Assembly: GCF_947493595.1 (NCBI RefSeq) | Contig: NZ_CANLRL010000005.1 | Coordinates: 179,493-243,492, forward strand | Reading direction: 5' to 3' | DNA from: an uncultured Shimia sp. | GTDB taxonomy: Bacteria; Pseudomonadota; Alphaproteobacteria; Rhodobacterales; Rhodobacteraceae | DNA length: 64,000 bases | Shown: positions 45,229 to 54,088 of the stretch, piece after piece | Layout of the letters: each line of letters starts with the position of its first letter | How positions within the stretch are numbered: the first letter of the stretch is position 1 | The notes under the pieces: generated by a model | What the model saw: the letters and a program-made list of their open reading frames with translations, nothing else | Database searches by the model: none | What the model was told of the DNA's origin: nothing | Position numbers and translations under genes: made by a program

Positions 45229-46241
45229 GAGACCTCCCGGATGCGCGGATCAACCGCCATATAGATCAAATCAACAGCCAAGTTGATCAGCACGTAAGCC
45301 AGCGAGACCACCACGGTGAAACCCATCACAGCCGGGAAATCCAGCGCCTGAATGGAGTTCACCACATAGGCGCCCATGCCGGGCCAGGCGAAGACGGTTT
45401 CGGTCAGCACCGCGCCGTAGAGCAGGTCGCCCAGCGCAAGGCCAAGTACGGTGATCGAGGGGATCATGGCGTTGGGCAGCGCTTCGGTGAAGACCACTTT
45501 GAAGCGGCTGAGACCGTTGGCTTTGGCGGTGCGGATATAGTCCTGCTGCAGCTCTTCGAGCATCGCGGCGCGTACTTGGCGGGCCACCACGCCGAGGTGC
45601 ACAAAACCCAAGGTGAAGGCTGGCAACAGGATGTGTTTCAGCGCGGAGCCGAAGGCTTGGAAATCCCCTGCCAGCAGGCTGTCGATCATCAGGAAGCCAG
45701 TGACGCGGGTGGGCATTTCAAGAGACGGGTCAATGCGCCCGCCGCTGGGGAGCCAGCCGAGGTTGCCGTAGAACAGCAGGATCACCAGCAAGCCCAGCCA
45801 GAACGCCGGTGTGGAGATGCCGGTCACGGCAATCACACGCACAAAGTGGTCAATTGGTTTGTCTTTCCACACAGCGGAGGCCACGCCTAGTGGGATGCCC
45901 AAAGCAGTGGCAAAGAACAGCGCAGTGAGCGCCAATTCCAGAGTGGCCGGGAAGAAGATGCGCAGGTCTTCGAGCACCGGACGACGGGTGCGGATTGAGT
46001 TTCCGAAGTCGCCTTGGACCACACCTTCGAGGTAGCGCAGATATTGGACCGGAAGCGGTTTATCGAGGCCGAGATCCTCGCGGATATTTTGCACAATCTC
46101 CGGCGTCGCGCGGTCCCCCGCAATCATGCGGGCCGGGTCGCCGGGAATGAGATTTGAGATGGTGAAGGTGATGACCGTCACGCCAAAGAGAACCAGTATC
46201 AGGAACATCAATCGGCGGCGGATGACATTGAGGAAGGACAT
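45225..46241 (-). CDS. ddpB: Dipeptide ABC transporter permease
   Basis: DppB-like permease; RRRLMFLILVLFGVTVITFTISNLIPGDPA. Confidence 0.85.
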   Translation of the reverse strand: MSFLNVIRRRLMFLILVLFGVTVITFTISNLIPGDPARMIAGDRATPEIVQNIREDLGLDKPLPVQYLRYLEGVVQGDFGNSIRTRRPVLEDLRIFFPATLELALTALFFATALGIPLGVASAVWKDKPIDHFVRVIAVTGISTPAFWLGLLVILLFYGNLGWLPSGGRIDPSLEMPTRVTGFLMIDSLLAGDFQAFGSALKHILLPAFTLGFVHLGVVARQVRAAMLEELQQDYIRTAKANGLSRFKVVFTEALPNAMIPSITVLGLALGDLLYGAVLTETVFAWPGMGAYVVNSIQALDFPAVMGFTVVVSLAYVLINLAVDLIYMAVDPRIREVS

Positions 46242-46308
46242 CGGCGCGTTTCTTTATTGGCTGAAGGCCCCAGACCGCCGCAGCGGTCTGAGGCCAATTG
46301 CTTGGGGC

Positions 46309-47874
46309 TTAGTCGGAAAGAGACATGCCACCGAAGTTGAAGATATCTTCGAGCATTGGGTTGAAGACAAAGCCTTCGACATCATCACGCACGGCGATGC
46401 GGTAGTCTTTCTGGAACAGATAGACATAGGCCGCCTCATCCGTCACGATTTCCTGAAGCTCACCATAAAGCGCGGTGCGTTCTGCCGTGTCGGAGCTCAC
46501 AACCGCTTGCTGCAGCAGGCCGTCAACTTTGTCGTTGGAGTACCAGCTGCGGTTGCCCGCCAGACCGTGACGCTTGCTGTCAAACCAGTAGTTGGTGAAC
46601 ATGTAAGGGTCCGCGAAGTCCGGGCTCCAGTTGCCGGTGGCAATGCCAAATTCGCCAGTGTCAAAACGCTCACGCATGGTGGCGTTGGCCAGCTTTTCCA
46701 GCTTCACGTTCAGGCCCAATTGGGACAAGTACGCTTGGGTCGCGATGGCAATTGGCTCCCACAGCGGGTCACGATCAGAGTAGAGGAAGGAGATTTCCTC
46801 GCTTGCGCCGCCAGCCACGTCGAGGGCCTTTTTCGCAGAGGCCAGGTCATAGGAATACTGGGTCGCGTTTTTGTTCTGACCCCACATGCCTTCTGGGATT
46901 GGGCCGTGCATCTGCACACCGTTGCCGTCCAGAATACCGTCGATGATGCCCTGATAGTCCACCGCTGCGGAAATCGCGCGACGCACATCAACATTGTCCA
47001 GAGGCGCCACTTTGTTGTTCAGGTAGAGGTAGGTCACCTTGAGGCTTGGGTAGTTCTGCACTTCAACACCATCGGTGCTGCCCAAAGCGTCCAGCTGGTC
47101 CACCGGCAGGCTTTCCGCGATGTGCACGTCACCCGCTTCAAGCTTCAGACGACGCGCGGCCGCTTCTGCAATGATGTCGACGCGGATTTTTTCGATTTCC
47201 GGCGTTGCGCCACCGTAGTTCGGGTTTGGCTCCAGCACGAGGCTTTGGCCACGCTCCCAACCGGTCAGCATGTAAGCGCCGGAGCCCGCGGAATTGGCGG
47301 ACAGCCATTCGGTGCCGTGATCGTCACCCTTGCCTTCAACAGCCGGGTTCACAATGCCAGCGCCATTGTTGGCCAGCGTGTAGAGGAACGGTGCAAACGG
47401 CTGTTCCAGTGTGAAGGTCACCTGCATATCGCCAGTGGCTTCGACTTTCATGCCACCCGGGAAGGCTTCAGACGGACCGCGGCCCAGCGCCATCAGGCGG
47501 TTGAAAGAATACTCCACGGCGGCCGCGTCAACGGCTGCGCCGTCGCTAAAGGCGTTGCCGGAGGCCAGATCAAACGTCCAGACCGTGCCATCATCCGAGG
47601 CGGACCAGTCGCTGGCCAGCTCGCCAACCACAGAGGTTAGGCCTTTGCCATCCTCGGACACGTCATAGGCCACCAACCGTTGGTACAATGGGTATGTTAC
47701 GGTCCAATCATTGTTATCCATGGTTTGCGCTGGATCGAGCGTTTGTGGATCAGACGCTTTGGCCACAACCAACAGGTCCGCATCGCCATCTGCCATGGCC
47801 AATGGCGCGTTAACCGCCATGCCAACTGTGACGGCTGCTGCGCCAACCACCTGGAACCAATGTGAATTTTTCAT
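46309..47874 (-). CDS. ddpA: Dipeptide ABC transporter substrate-binding protein
   Basis: Signal peptide MKNSHWFQVVGAAAVTVGMAV...; SBP_bac_5 signature ASDPQTLDPAQTMDNNDWTVTYPLYQRLVAYD. Confidence 0.88.
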   Translation of the reverse strand: MKNSHWFQVVGAAAVTVGMAVNAPLAMADGDADLLVVAKASDPQTLDPAQTMDNNDWTVTYPLYQRLVAYDVSEDGKGLTSVVGELASDWSASDDGTVWTFDLASGNAFSDGAAVDAAAVEYSFNRLMALGRGPSEAFPGGMKVEATGDMQVTFTLEQPFAPFLYTLANNGAGIVNPAVEGKGDDHGTEWLSANSAGSGAYMLTGWERGQSLVLEPNPNYGGATPEIEKIRVDIIAEAAARRLKLEAGDVHIAESLPVDQLDALGSTDGVEVQNYPSLKVTYLYLNNKVAPLDNVDVRRAISAAVDYQGIIDGILDGNGVQMHGPIPEGMWGQNKNATQYSYDLASAKKALDVAGGASEEISFLYSDRDPLWEPIAIATQAYLSQLGLNVKLEKLANATMRERFDTGEFGIATGNWSPDFADPYMFTNYWFDSKRHGLAGNRSWYSNDKVDGLLQQAVVSSDTAERTALYGELQEIVTDEAAYVYLFQKDYRIAVRDDVEGFVFNPMLEDIFNFGGMSLSD

Positions 47875-47972
47875 CTTCGCTGTCCTCCCCAGAACGATAT
47901 CTGTGACCACTTGGTCGAGTCTCGTTGGGGGGTCTTCCCCAACGGCAAGTGCCCTGAACCTCCATGGTATTG

Positions 47973-48009
47973 CCATAACAGTCAACACCGTTATGGTATG
48001 TGCATACCA
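47973..48009. promoter_or_regulatory. Candidate operator(s) in ddpA/rpiR divergent promoter
   Basis: ccataac-N10-gttatgg and overlapping perfect palindrome TGGTAT-GTGC-ATACCA (47994-48009). Confidence 0.55.
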
Positions 48010-48065
48010 ATTATTTTTGATATAGTCCTCCCAATGGGGACAGCGTCGGACAGAAGGGTCTGAGA

Positions 48066-48923
48066 ATGGGCGTGAATATTTCGGAGGCAATTGCCAGTGC
48101 AAACCAGTCGTTTACCAAGCTGGAACAACGTGTTGCCACTTATCTGAGCAGCCGGCCCGAGGCGGTGGCCCTAGAAACCAGCGCCGAAATTGCTGAAAAA
48201 CTGCAAGTCAGCCCAATGACGGTGAGCCGGTTTTTTAAGAAGCTGGGGTTTACCAATTTGAACGAGCTGCGCGCGGATGCCCGGCGCGATCTTTACGGTC
48301 CGACTTCCGCACGAATCGGCAGCCGCTTCAAAAGTTTCAAACAAGCGAGCCAAACCCGCGACGCGACGCAGGACCACGCCATCGCCAATGCCGCCATCCG
48401 CACCGCGCTGGATTTGCGAGAAACCGAACGCTGGCAAGAAGCGGTGCAATATATCGCCCACTCCGAAAGCGTCATGGCGGTGGGGTTTCAAGTGATGCAG
48501 TATCTGGCGAATGGCTTTGCCATGCGGCTAAAGTACCTGCGCTCCAATGTGATGTTTCTGGATGGCACCGACGGGGTTTATGCCGAGGTGTTTGGCGATG
48601 ATTCCGAGACCAAGGCGCTGATCCTGATTGATACGTTCCGGTACGGCAATCACGGACCGATCCTTGCCAAAGCGGCGCGGGAGCGCGGCTTCAAGGTGAT
48701 CCTGTTTTGCGATGAGTTCTGTGATTGGGGCTCAAGCCTGAGCGACGTGATGCTGCCCTACCCCAATGAAGGCCATATGTTCCTGCCGTTCCCGACCGGC
48801 ATCCACTTTGGTCTGAACCTGATGTTTCAAGATGTGGTCACGGAGCTTGGCGACAAGGCGCGTGACAAGGTGGAACAGGTCGCCAAGTCTCAGGATTTGT
48901 TCGACAATTTCCTGCCGGAATAG
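48066..48923 (+). CDS. MurR/RpiR family transcriptional regulator
   Basis: VATYLSSRPEAVALETSAEIAEKLQVSPMTVSRFFKKLGFTNLNELRAD HTH_6 plus SIS-like domain. Confidence 0.92.
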   Translation: MGVNISEAIASANQSFTKLEQRVATYLSSRPEAVALETSAEIAEKLQVSPMTVSRFFKKLGFTNLNELRADARRDLYGPTSARIGSRFKSFKQASQTRDATQDHAIANAAIRTALDLRETERWQEAVQYIAHSESVMAVGFQVMQYLANGFAMRLKYLRSNVMFLDGTDGVYAEVFGDDSETKALILIDTFRYGNHGPILAKAARERGFKVILFCDEFCDWGSSLSDVMLPYPNEGHMFLPFPTGIHFGLNLMFQDVVTELGDKARDKVEQVAKSQDLFDNFLPE

Positions 48924-48929
48924 GTGGTT

Positions 48930-49574
48930 TTAGACCAGTTTGCCGCCCCGCAACTCCAACGTATCCGGCGCCAATGCTGCGCGGAAAGCCGGGTTGTGGC
49001 TAACCAAAAGAATGGCTTGAGGAAGATCTTGCAGGATCTCCAGGAGACGCGCCTCGTTTTTTGTATCCAGCGCGTTGGTTGGCTCATCCAGCAGTAGCGC
49101 CTCGGGCTCCATGGCAAGCACTGTGGCCAAGGTCACAAGGCGCTTTTCGCCGCCGGAGAGCTTATGTGTAATGCGGTCACGCAGGTGCATCAGGTTTAGG
49201 TCGGTGAGCACCTTGTCGACAATCGCCAAAGCCTCGCCTTTGGTGCGGCCCAAATTTAGCGGACCAAAGGCGATGTCTTCGGCCACCGTGGGGCAAAACA
49301 GCTGATCGTCCGGGTCCTGAAACACCAGACCAATACGGCGGCGCACTTCGTGGAAATCCGCCTCCACCCGGCGCTCTTTGCCAAAGATGGTCACGGAGCC
49401 CGACATCGGATGCTGTAGACCCAGCGCGATGCGAAACAGGGTCGATTTGCCTGCACCATTTGGGCCTGCAATCGACAAACGCTGCCCCGCCGCAAGTTGC
49501 ACCGACGCGCCATCCAGCACCGGCGGCTGCCCGGGGTAGGCAAAGTGGATGTTTTCAAGCGCGAGGATCGTCAT
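48930..49574 (-). CDS. cbiO: Cobalt ABC (ECF) transporter ATP-binding protein
   Basis: GPNGAGKSTLFRIALGLQHP, GLVFQDPDDQLFCPTVAEDIAFGPLNLG. Confidence 0.93.
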   Translation of the reverse strand: MTILALENIHFAYPGQPPVLDGASVQLAAGQRLSIAGPNGAGKSTLFRIALGLQHPMSGSVTIFGKERRVEADFHEVRRRIGLVFQDPDDQLFCPTVAEDIAFGPLNLGRTKGEALAIVDKVLTDLNLMHLRDRITHKLSGGEKRLVTLATVLAMEPEALLLDEPTNALDTKNEARLLEILQDLPQAILLVSHNPAFRAALAPDTLELRGGKLV

Positions 49575-50353
49575 AGGTAGTCCAGAAACAGCAGGCCGAC
49601 ACACACCCCGCCAAGAAGGACTGCAAAGCGGTGATCGCGACGGGTCATGCGAAACTCTTGTAACAAGATCAGCTGGCCTGAAAAGCCCCGGCATTTCATC
49701 GCACCCAGAATGCGCTCAGAGCGTTCAATCGCGCGCACCAGCATCATCCCCACCAGATAGCCAAAGCTGCGGTAGGTGTGCCAATTGGTGCCGGGCCGGA
49801 AGCCACGAATCTTCATAGCGCCGCGCAGGCGCAGGTATTCTTCGCGCAGTACTTCGATGTAGCGGATGGTGAACATCAAGAGATGCACCAGTACCTCGGG
49901 GCAGCGCAATTTGTGCAAGGCATGGCCAAGCGTGACCGGCTCCATGGTGCCGACCAGCACCATGAGCGTGAGGATCACCGCATTGGCGGTCAGGCCAATC
50001 TCGATGGCCTTCCAGAGGCCCTGCCAACTGGCGGGGAAGCCAAAGACGGAGAACATCGGCTCGCCAGGCATGGTGAAAGGCAAGAGCACCAACATAAAGA
50101 TGATGAAGCTGTCCATCATTGCCATACGTTTGAGCGTGCGGCGGATTGGCAGGCGGGACATCATCAACAGGGAAATGGCGGTGGCGAGCGCTGCGATCAG
50201 CGCCGGGATCGTGGTCAGCGCCACAGTGGTGATGGCGAAAATACAGGCCATAACAACGCGCAGACGCGGGTCGAGATCGCCGATCACGCCATAGGGTGCA
50301 TCGCTGCCAGCCTCGGCCAGTGTCTTGGCTTTGGGTTCCAGCACATGTGCCAT
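49571..50353 (-). CDS. cbiQ: Cobalt ECF transporter T component
   Basis: DPRLRVVMACIFAITTVAL; SFGYLVGMMLVRAIERSERILGAMKCRGF. Confidence 0.92.
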   Translation of the reverse strand: MAHVLEPKAKTLAEAGSDAPYGVIGDLDPRLRVVMACIFAITTVALTTIPALIAALATAISLLMMSRLPIRRTLKRMAMMDSFIIFMLVLLPFTMPGEPMFSVFGFPASWQGLWKAIEIGLTANAVILTLMVLVGTMEPVTLGHALHKLRCPEVLVHLLMFTIRYIEVLREEYLRLRGAMKIRGFRPGTNWHTYRSFGYLVGMMLVRAIERSERILGAMKCRGFSGQLILLQEFRMTRRDHRFAVLLGGVCVGLLFLDYL

Positions 50354-50940
50354 CAGGCGGCCATCTTCTTACGGGCGGCAAGGTAAAAGCCAATGCCAAA
50401 TAGGCCGATGATATAGCCGATGCCTCCAAGAATGTTTTGCATGTCGTTTTTCTCGCGATAGGCGGCAATCTCGCGGCGGAGTGGGCGAATTTCATCACGC
50501 ACCGCCTTGGCAATCACCTGACGCTCCTCATCAGACAGGGACGCGACGGTGACGACGTTTACGCCTTCGACAGGTCCGTCGGAGGCGGCAACCGGCGTCT
50601 CTACAATCTCTGCGGCCACGCCCATGATCTCCGCCACCTCTTCGGCGGGCATGACGACCTTGGCCACATGGCCCGCGCCCATGTCGGCGGTGAAGGTGTG
50701 TGCCACGGGACTAGTGGGCGTATAGAGAAAGAAGCCATCTTCGTCGGTCACGGTGCGGCCCAGCTCGGCACCATCGGGGCCAAACACAATGACCTCCTGC
50801 CCCACGGCCATGTCGCCGTTGGAAAACCCAAGCTCGCCTTCGATGGCGTCGCCCGCCGGGAAAACTCCCGCAATCACCTTATGCGCCAGCACAGGAAGTG
50901 GCGCGCAGATCATGCAGACAATCAAGAGCAGCTGCTTCAC
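50353..50940 (-). CDS. cbiL: Cobalt transporter accessory protein (CbiL/NikL-like)
   Basis: LAHKVIAGVFPAGDAIEGELGFSNGD; C-terminal TM; inside cbi operon. Confidence 0.8.
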   Translation of the reverse strand: MKQLLLIVCMICAPLPVLAHKVIAGVFPAGDAIEGELGFSNGDMAVGQEVIVFGPDGAELGRTVTDEDGFFLYTPTSPVAHTFTADMGAGHVAKVVMPAEEVAEIMGVAAEIVETPVAASDGPVEGVNVVTVASLSDEERQVIAKAVRDEIRPLRREIAAYREKNDMQNILGGIGYIIGLFGIGFYLAARKKMAA

Positions 50941-51548
50941 GCGGAGGATCCTTTCAAAAACAACTCCGGTTTGACCTTACGCGCCAAAAGCACCGCAAAG
51001 CCAGTGAGCACGGCTTCGATGACCATGACCGGAATATGGGCAAAGAACACAAGTTTGGCGGCAGGTAGGAACTCATCCCCCGTCAACGCAAGGGACACCG
51101 CCACGAAGAGGGTCGTGGCGGCAATGGCAAAGGCCCCGCCAAGGCCGCCCCAGATCGCGCCTTGCACAGGCGAGCCGCGGCCAATCAGGCGGCCAAAGAT
51201 CATCCAGGCCAGCACGGCGGGCATGGCAATGTTGAAGGCGTTCACGCCCAGCACCGTCAGGCCACCAAAGCCAAAGAACACGGCTTGCAACAACAACCCG
51301 ACAAAAAGCGCCGGAAAGGCAGCCCAGCCGAGCAATAGCCCGGCCAAACCATTCAAGATCAGATGCACAGAAGACGGGCCAATTGGCACGTGGATCAGCG
51401 AGGCGACAAAAAAGCTGGCAGACAGCACCCCGGCAGTTGGGATGCGGTCGATGTCAAGCGACTTGAGACCCACGGCAATCCCGCCAGCGGCGGCAAATGC
51501 ACCACCGATCACAACAGGGTTGGACAAGGCTCCGTCAACGATGTGCAT
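50937..51548 (-). CDS. cbiM: Cobalt ECF transporter S component
   Basis: MHIVDGALSNPVVIGGAFAAAGGIAVGLK; N-terminal MHI metal-binding motif. Confidence 0.95.
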   Translation of the reverse strand: MHIVDGALSNPVVIGGAFAAAGGIAVGLKSLDIDRIPTAGVLSASFFVASLIHVPIGPSSVHLILNGLAGLLLGWAAFPALFVGLLLQAVFFGFGGLTVLGVNAFNIAMPAVLAWMIFGRLIGRGSPVQGAIWGGLGGAFAIAATTLFVAVSLALTGDEFLPAAKLVFFAHIPVMVIEAVLTGFAVLLARKVKPELFLKGSSA

Positions 51549-51554
51549 ATGGGG

Positions 51555-52379
51555 TTACTCCAGATCCCAAGCGCGGATCCAGATGACCGCGTCTTGGCTC
51601 AGCTCCTTGCCTTCATGCTCAGTGGCCGGACCAGATCCGAGAGCGGCAAAGCCCCAGTAGCCCGCTTTAGGTACGCCAAAGGTAAAGTAGCCGTTGCCAT
51701 CAGAAATCGCGACAATCGCGCCACCCGGTAGTGGGGAAACAGTTGTGGCTTTGGTACCGGTGCCCGTCAAGTCAGGTTCCGCCGCCATATACTCGATCTC
51801 GATCTCCGCACCGGCAACCGGTTGGCCTTCGCTCAATACGCGGCCGGTGAAGGTGCCGCCTGCGATCACGTTGTAAGGCTTGTTCAGCGGCAGGATCTCG
51901 GTGGCCAGCCCCTGTGGCTGATCCCAATCGGTGGGCAGCTCGTTGCGGTTCAGGTAAGCCTTGGTGATCTGCTGAATGTAGATGTCTTCTGACTCTTCAT
52001 AGTAAGGCGTAGGCACAGTCACGACCACGTAGTCACCGGAGCGTTTAACGGGTACTGAACCCATAAAGGCTTTTGCGCTGTTGTCAGGTCCATCAAACGT
52101 GGTCTCTTCCAGCGTGTCCATCAAGTCGGTTTTTTCGCCGTTGTGGATCACGTAGAACTCTTCCGGCTTCTCCAGGGTCATCACGTGACCGGCGTCATGT
52201 GGGTGCCAGAAGATCAGCTTCACCGGCACATCGCCGGGACGCGCGATCATGGTGTCTTCGGTATACTCAAGCAGGAAATGCGCTTGTGCCATAACCGGCA
52301 GGGTCAGAGCTGCGGTGGCCGCCAAAAGCAATGTTTTCACAAAAATAGTCCTTATCACGTTGCGCCTTCCCCGGCGCAT
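51555..52379 (-). CDS. cbiK: DUF4198 exported protein (CbiK/NikK-like)
   Basis: QAHFLLEYTEDTMIARPGDVPVKLIFWHPHDAGHVMTLEKPEEFYV; start uncertain. Confidence 0.8.
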   Translation of the reverse strand: MRRGRRNVIRTIFVKTLLLAATAALTLPVMAQAHFLLEYTEDTMIARPGDVPVKLIFWHPHDAGHVMTLEKPEEFYVIHNGEKTDLMDTLEETTFDGPDNSAKAFMGSVPVKRSGDYVVVTVPTPYYEESEDIYIQQITKAYLNRNELPTDWDQPQGLATEILPLNKPYNVIAGGTFTGRVLSEGQPVAGAEIEIEYMAAEPDLTGTGTKATTVSPLPGGAIVAISDGNGYFTFGVPKAGYWGFAALGSGPATEHEGKELSQDAVIWIRAWDLE

Positions 52380-52485
52380 TTGGTGTGTGACTTGGAGTGG
52401 TTTGGAACCGAATATCGCGCGCGACACACAGATCCAGCGCACACCCCGTCGCCGATGATGCACGCCCCTTCCGGGGGCGCGTGTT

Positions 52486-52656
52486 CGGCAGGTCTCCTGA
52501 CTTGCGGGTCAAAACACAAAGCTGGCCTTCCCGGAGTGTCCCAGTGGCATGATCAGCTGTGCTCGCCGCTTACAGTTGCGGGGGCAGTTGCAGAGTTGGC
52601 CGAAACGTCAGCCGCACTGCATTCCCTATTGCTTCCGAGGATTCCCCGGAACCGAA
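52486..52656 (-). promoter_or_regulatory. Cobalamin (B12) riboswitch upstream of cbiKLMQO
   Basis: Minus strand: ggaagcaatagggaat ... gcaactgcccccgcaactgtaagcgg ... ccgcaagtcaggagacctgccg. Confidence 0.95.
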
Positions 52657-52817
52657 CATGCTGCGTGTTTGCCAGAGCAAAGCAGGATTGGTCAATAAGG
52701 GAATGCGACGCAGTGGGTGCAAATTGCGAACGGCATGTTGCCACGGCGCATGCATTGCCTTGGCATGGCGGTGACCAACCTGGTCGCGCTATTTCAGCCA
52801 CATGAACGGGAGGAGAG

Positions 52818-52940
52818 TTGGACGAAGTATTCACCGGGCATCACGCGCCGGAGCCGGGAACCTATTTTTATTTCCCACGGGAGTATCGCACCCTGACACC
52901 GTTCCGGGTGTGCCCTCAGCTTCTGAAAGAAGGCAATTGA
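52818..52940 (+). CDS. Possible 40-aa small ORF, TTG start
   Basis: gggaggagag SD before ttg; LDEVFTGHHAPEPGTYFYFPREYRTLTPFRVCPQLLKEGN. Confidence 0.3.
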   Translation: MDEVFTGHHAPEPGTYFYFPREYRTLTPFRVCPQLLKEGN

Positions 52941-52994
52941 AGCGTTGGCCCGGCAAAAATCTGGGCGTGCCGAGCCTGTTTTTGGCTTTGATGT

Positions 52995-53465
52995 TCAGTG
53001 GCTCACGTTGACCGGCCCCGCCAGTCGGGTGCCTGTGACTTGAGCAACCGTTGCAGGGGCGCCAAGGTCAACCACGTTTGGAGCGGGGCAATACTCGATC
53101 GAGCAAGGCAGGTAATAGAGATCCGCTTCAGCCGCGAAAGTTTCGGCGTTTTGCTCCATCTCGCCACGATAAACGGTGACGTTCATGCCTTTAGGCGCCC
53201 CGCTTTCGACGTCCGCAAGAAAGGCAAACATCTGGATTTCAAAGCGGTTGCCATCGACCCTTGTGATGCTGGCCGGACTGTCGGTGAATTTCACGCCCGC
53301 CGCGCCAAACATCCAACCGCCCACAATGTCGGCGGTGCCACCCGCATTGACATTCATGATGTTCTGATAGGCGGCCCCGTCAGGCAGCACCCCGGTGACT
53401 TCGACAAACCAGCTGCCACGAATGAACAGGATGGGATCGCCAGAGCCTTCGTCCACGTAGTGCAT
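52995..53465 (-). CDS. Chimeric ORF: haloalkane-dehalogenase-like N-terminal stub fused in frame to an unknown domain
   Basis: MHYVDEGSGDPILFIRG (alpha/beta hydrolase start) runs directly into SWFVEVTGVLPDGAAYQNIMNVNAGG... Confidence 0.5.
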   Translation of the reverse strand: MHYVDEGSGDPILFIRGSWFVEVTGVLPDGAAYQNIMNVNAGGTADIVGGWMFGAAGVKFTDSPASITRVDGNRFEIQMFAFLADVESGAPKGMNVTVYRGEMEQNAETFAAEADLYYLPCSIEYCPAPNVVDLGAPATVAQVTGTRLAGPVNVSH

Positions 53466-53507
53466 TTTGCTGCCTTTCACCTGCACGAAGCGTGCGGCAA
53501 ATGGGAG

Positions 53508-53936
53508 GTCGACATGGCGATTTTGGGCGCACCGGCGCGCAGCCCATTTTTTGATTATCGCCAGATCTCTGAAATGAGTTTCCCTTTGGTGGCTGCCCCG
53601 GATCTGATTGCGATGTCGCCTGAAGCTATCAGCAAAGCAGAGTTGGAGCGGCATCCACAAGTGGTGGCCAAGCCGAGTGACGAAAAGGCGCCGAACACCG
53701 GTTTGTTGGAGGCGGCTCCCAAATTGTTCGTGAATGACATGTCTACCAAAAAAGACCTGCTGCTGGCCGGCTTGGGCTGGGGGCGGTTGCCAGATCACAT
53801 GGTGGAGGCGGAGATTGCGCGGGGAGATTTGGTGTGCCTGCCGACACTTGGTGATTTAACCTTGCCAATCTGCCTGACCAAACGCGCCGGCCAGGTATTG
53901 GACCCCGTGGGACGACGGATCTGGGAGCAGCTGTAA
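53508..53936 (+). pseudogene. LysR-type regulator, C-terminal substrate-binding fragment
   Basis: EVDMAILGAPARSPFFDYRQISEMSFPLVAAPDLIA...GLGWGRLPDHMVEAEIARGDLVCLP; no LysR HTH upstream. Confidence 0.8.
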
Positions 53937-54088
53937 GGAAAAGAGTGATGCCCCGCCATCAAGTGGCGCTGTGAGGAGACAGATGTGGGCGTGAACTGCC
54001 CTGCCTGAATGGTCCATTTGAACAGGCAGCAAAGACAAACTCCGCATCGGCCCTGCCTAAAACCCACGGAACACATCACATCAGCAAA

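Noticed and set aside
46126-47640. 504-aa ORF on + strand
   Set aside because: Antisense shadow of the ddpA-like gene.
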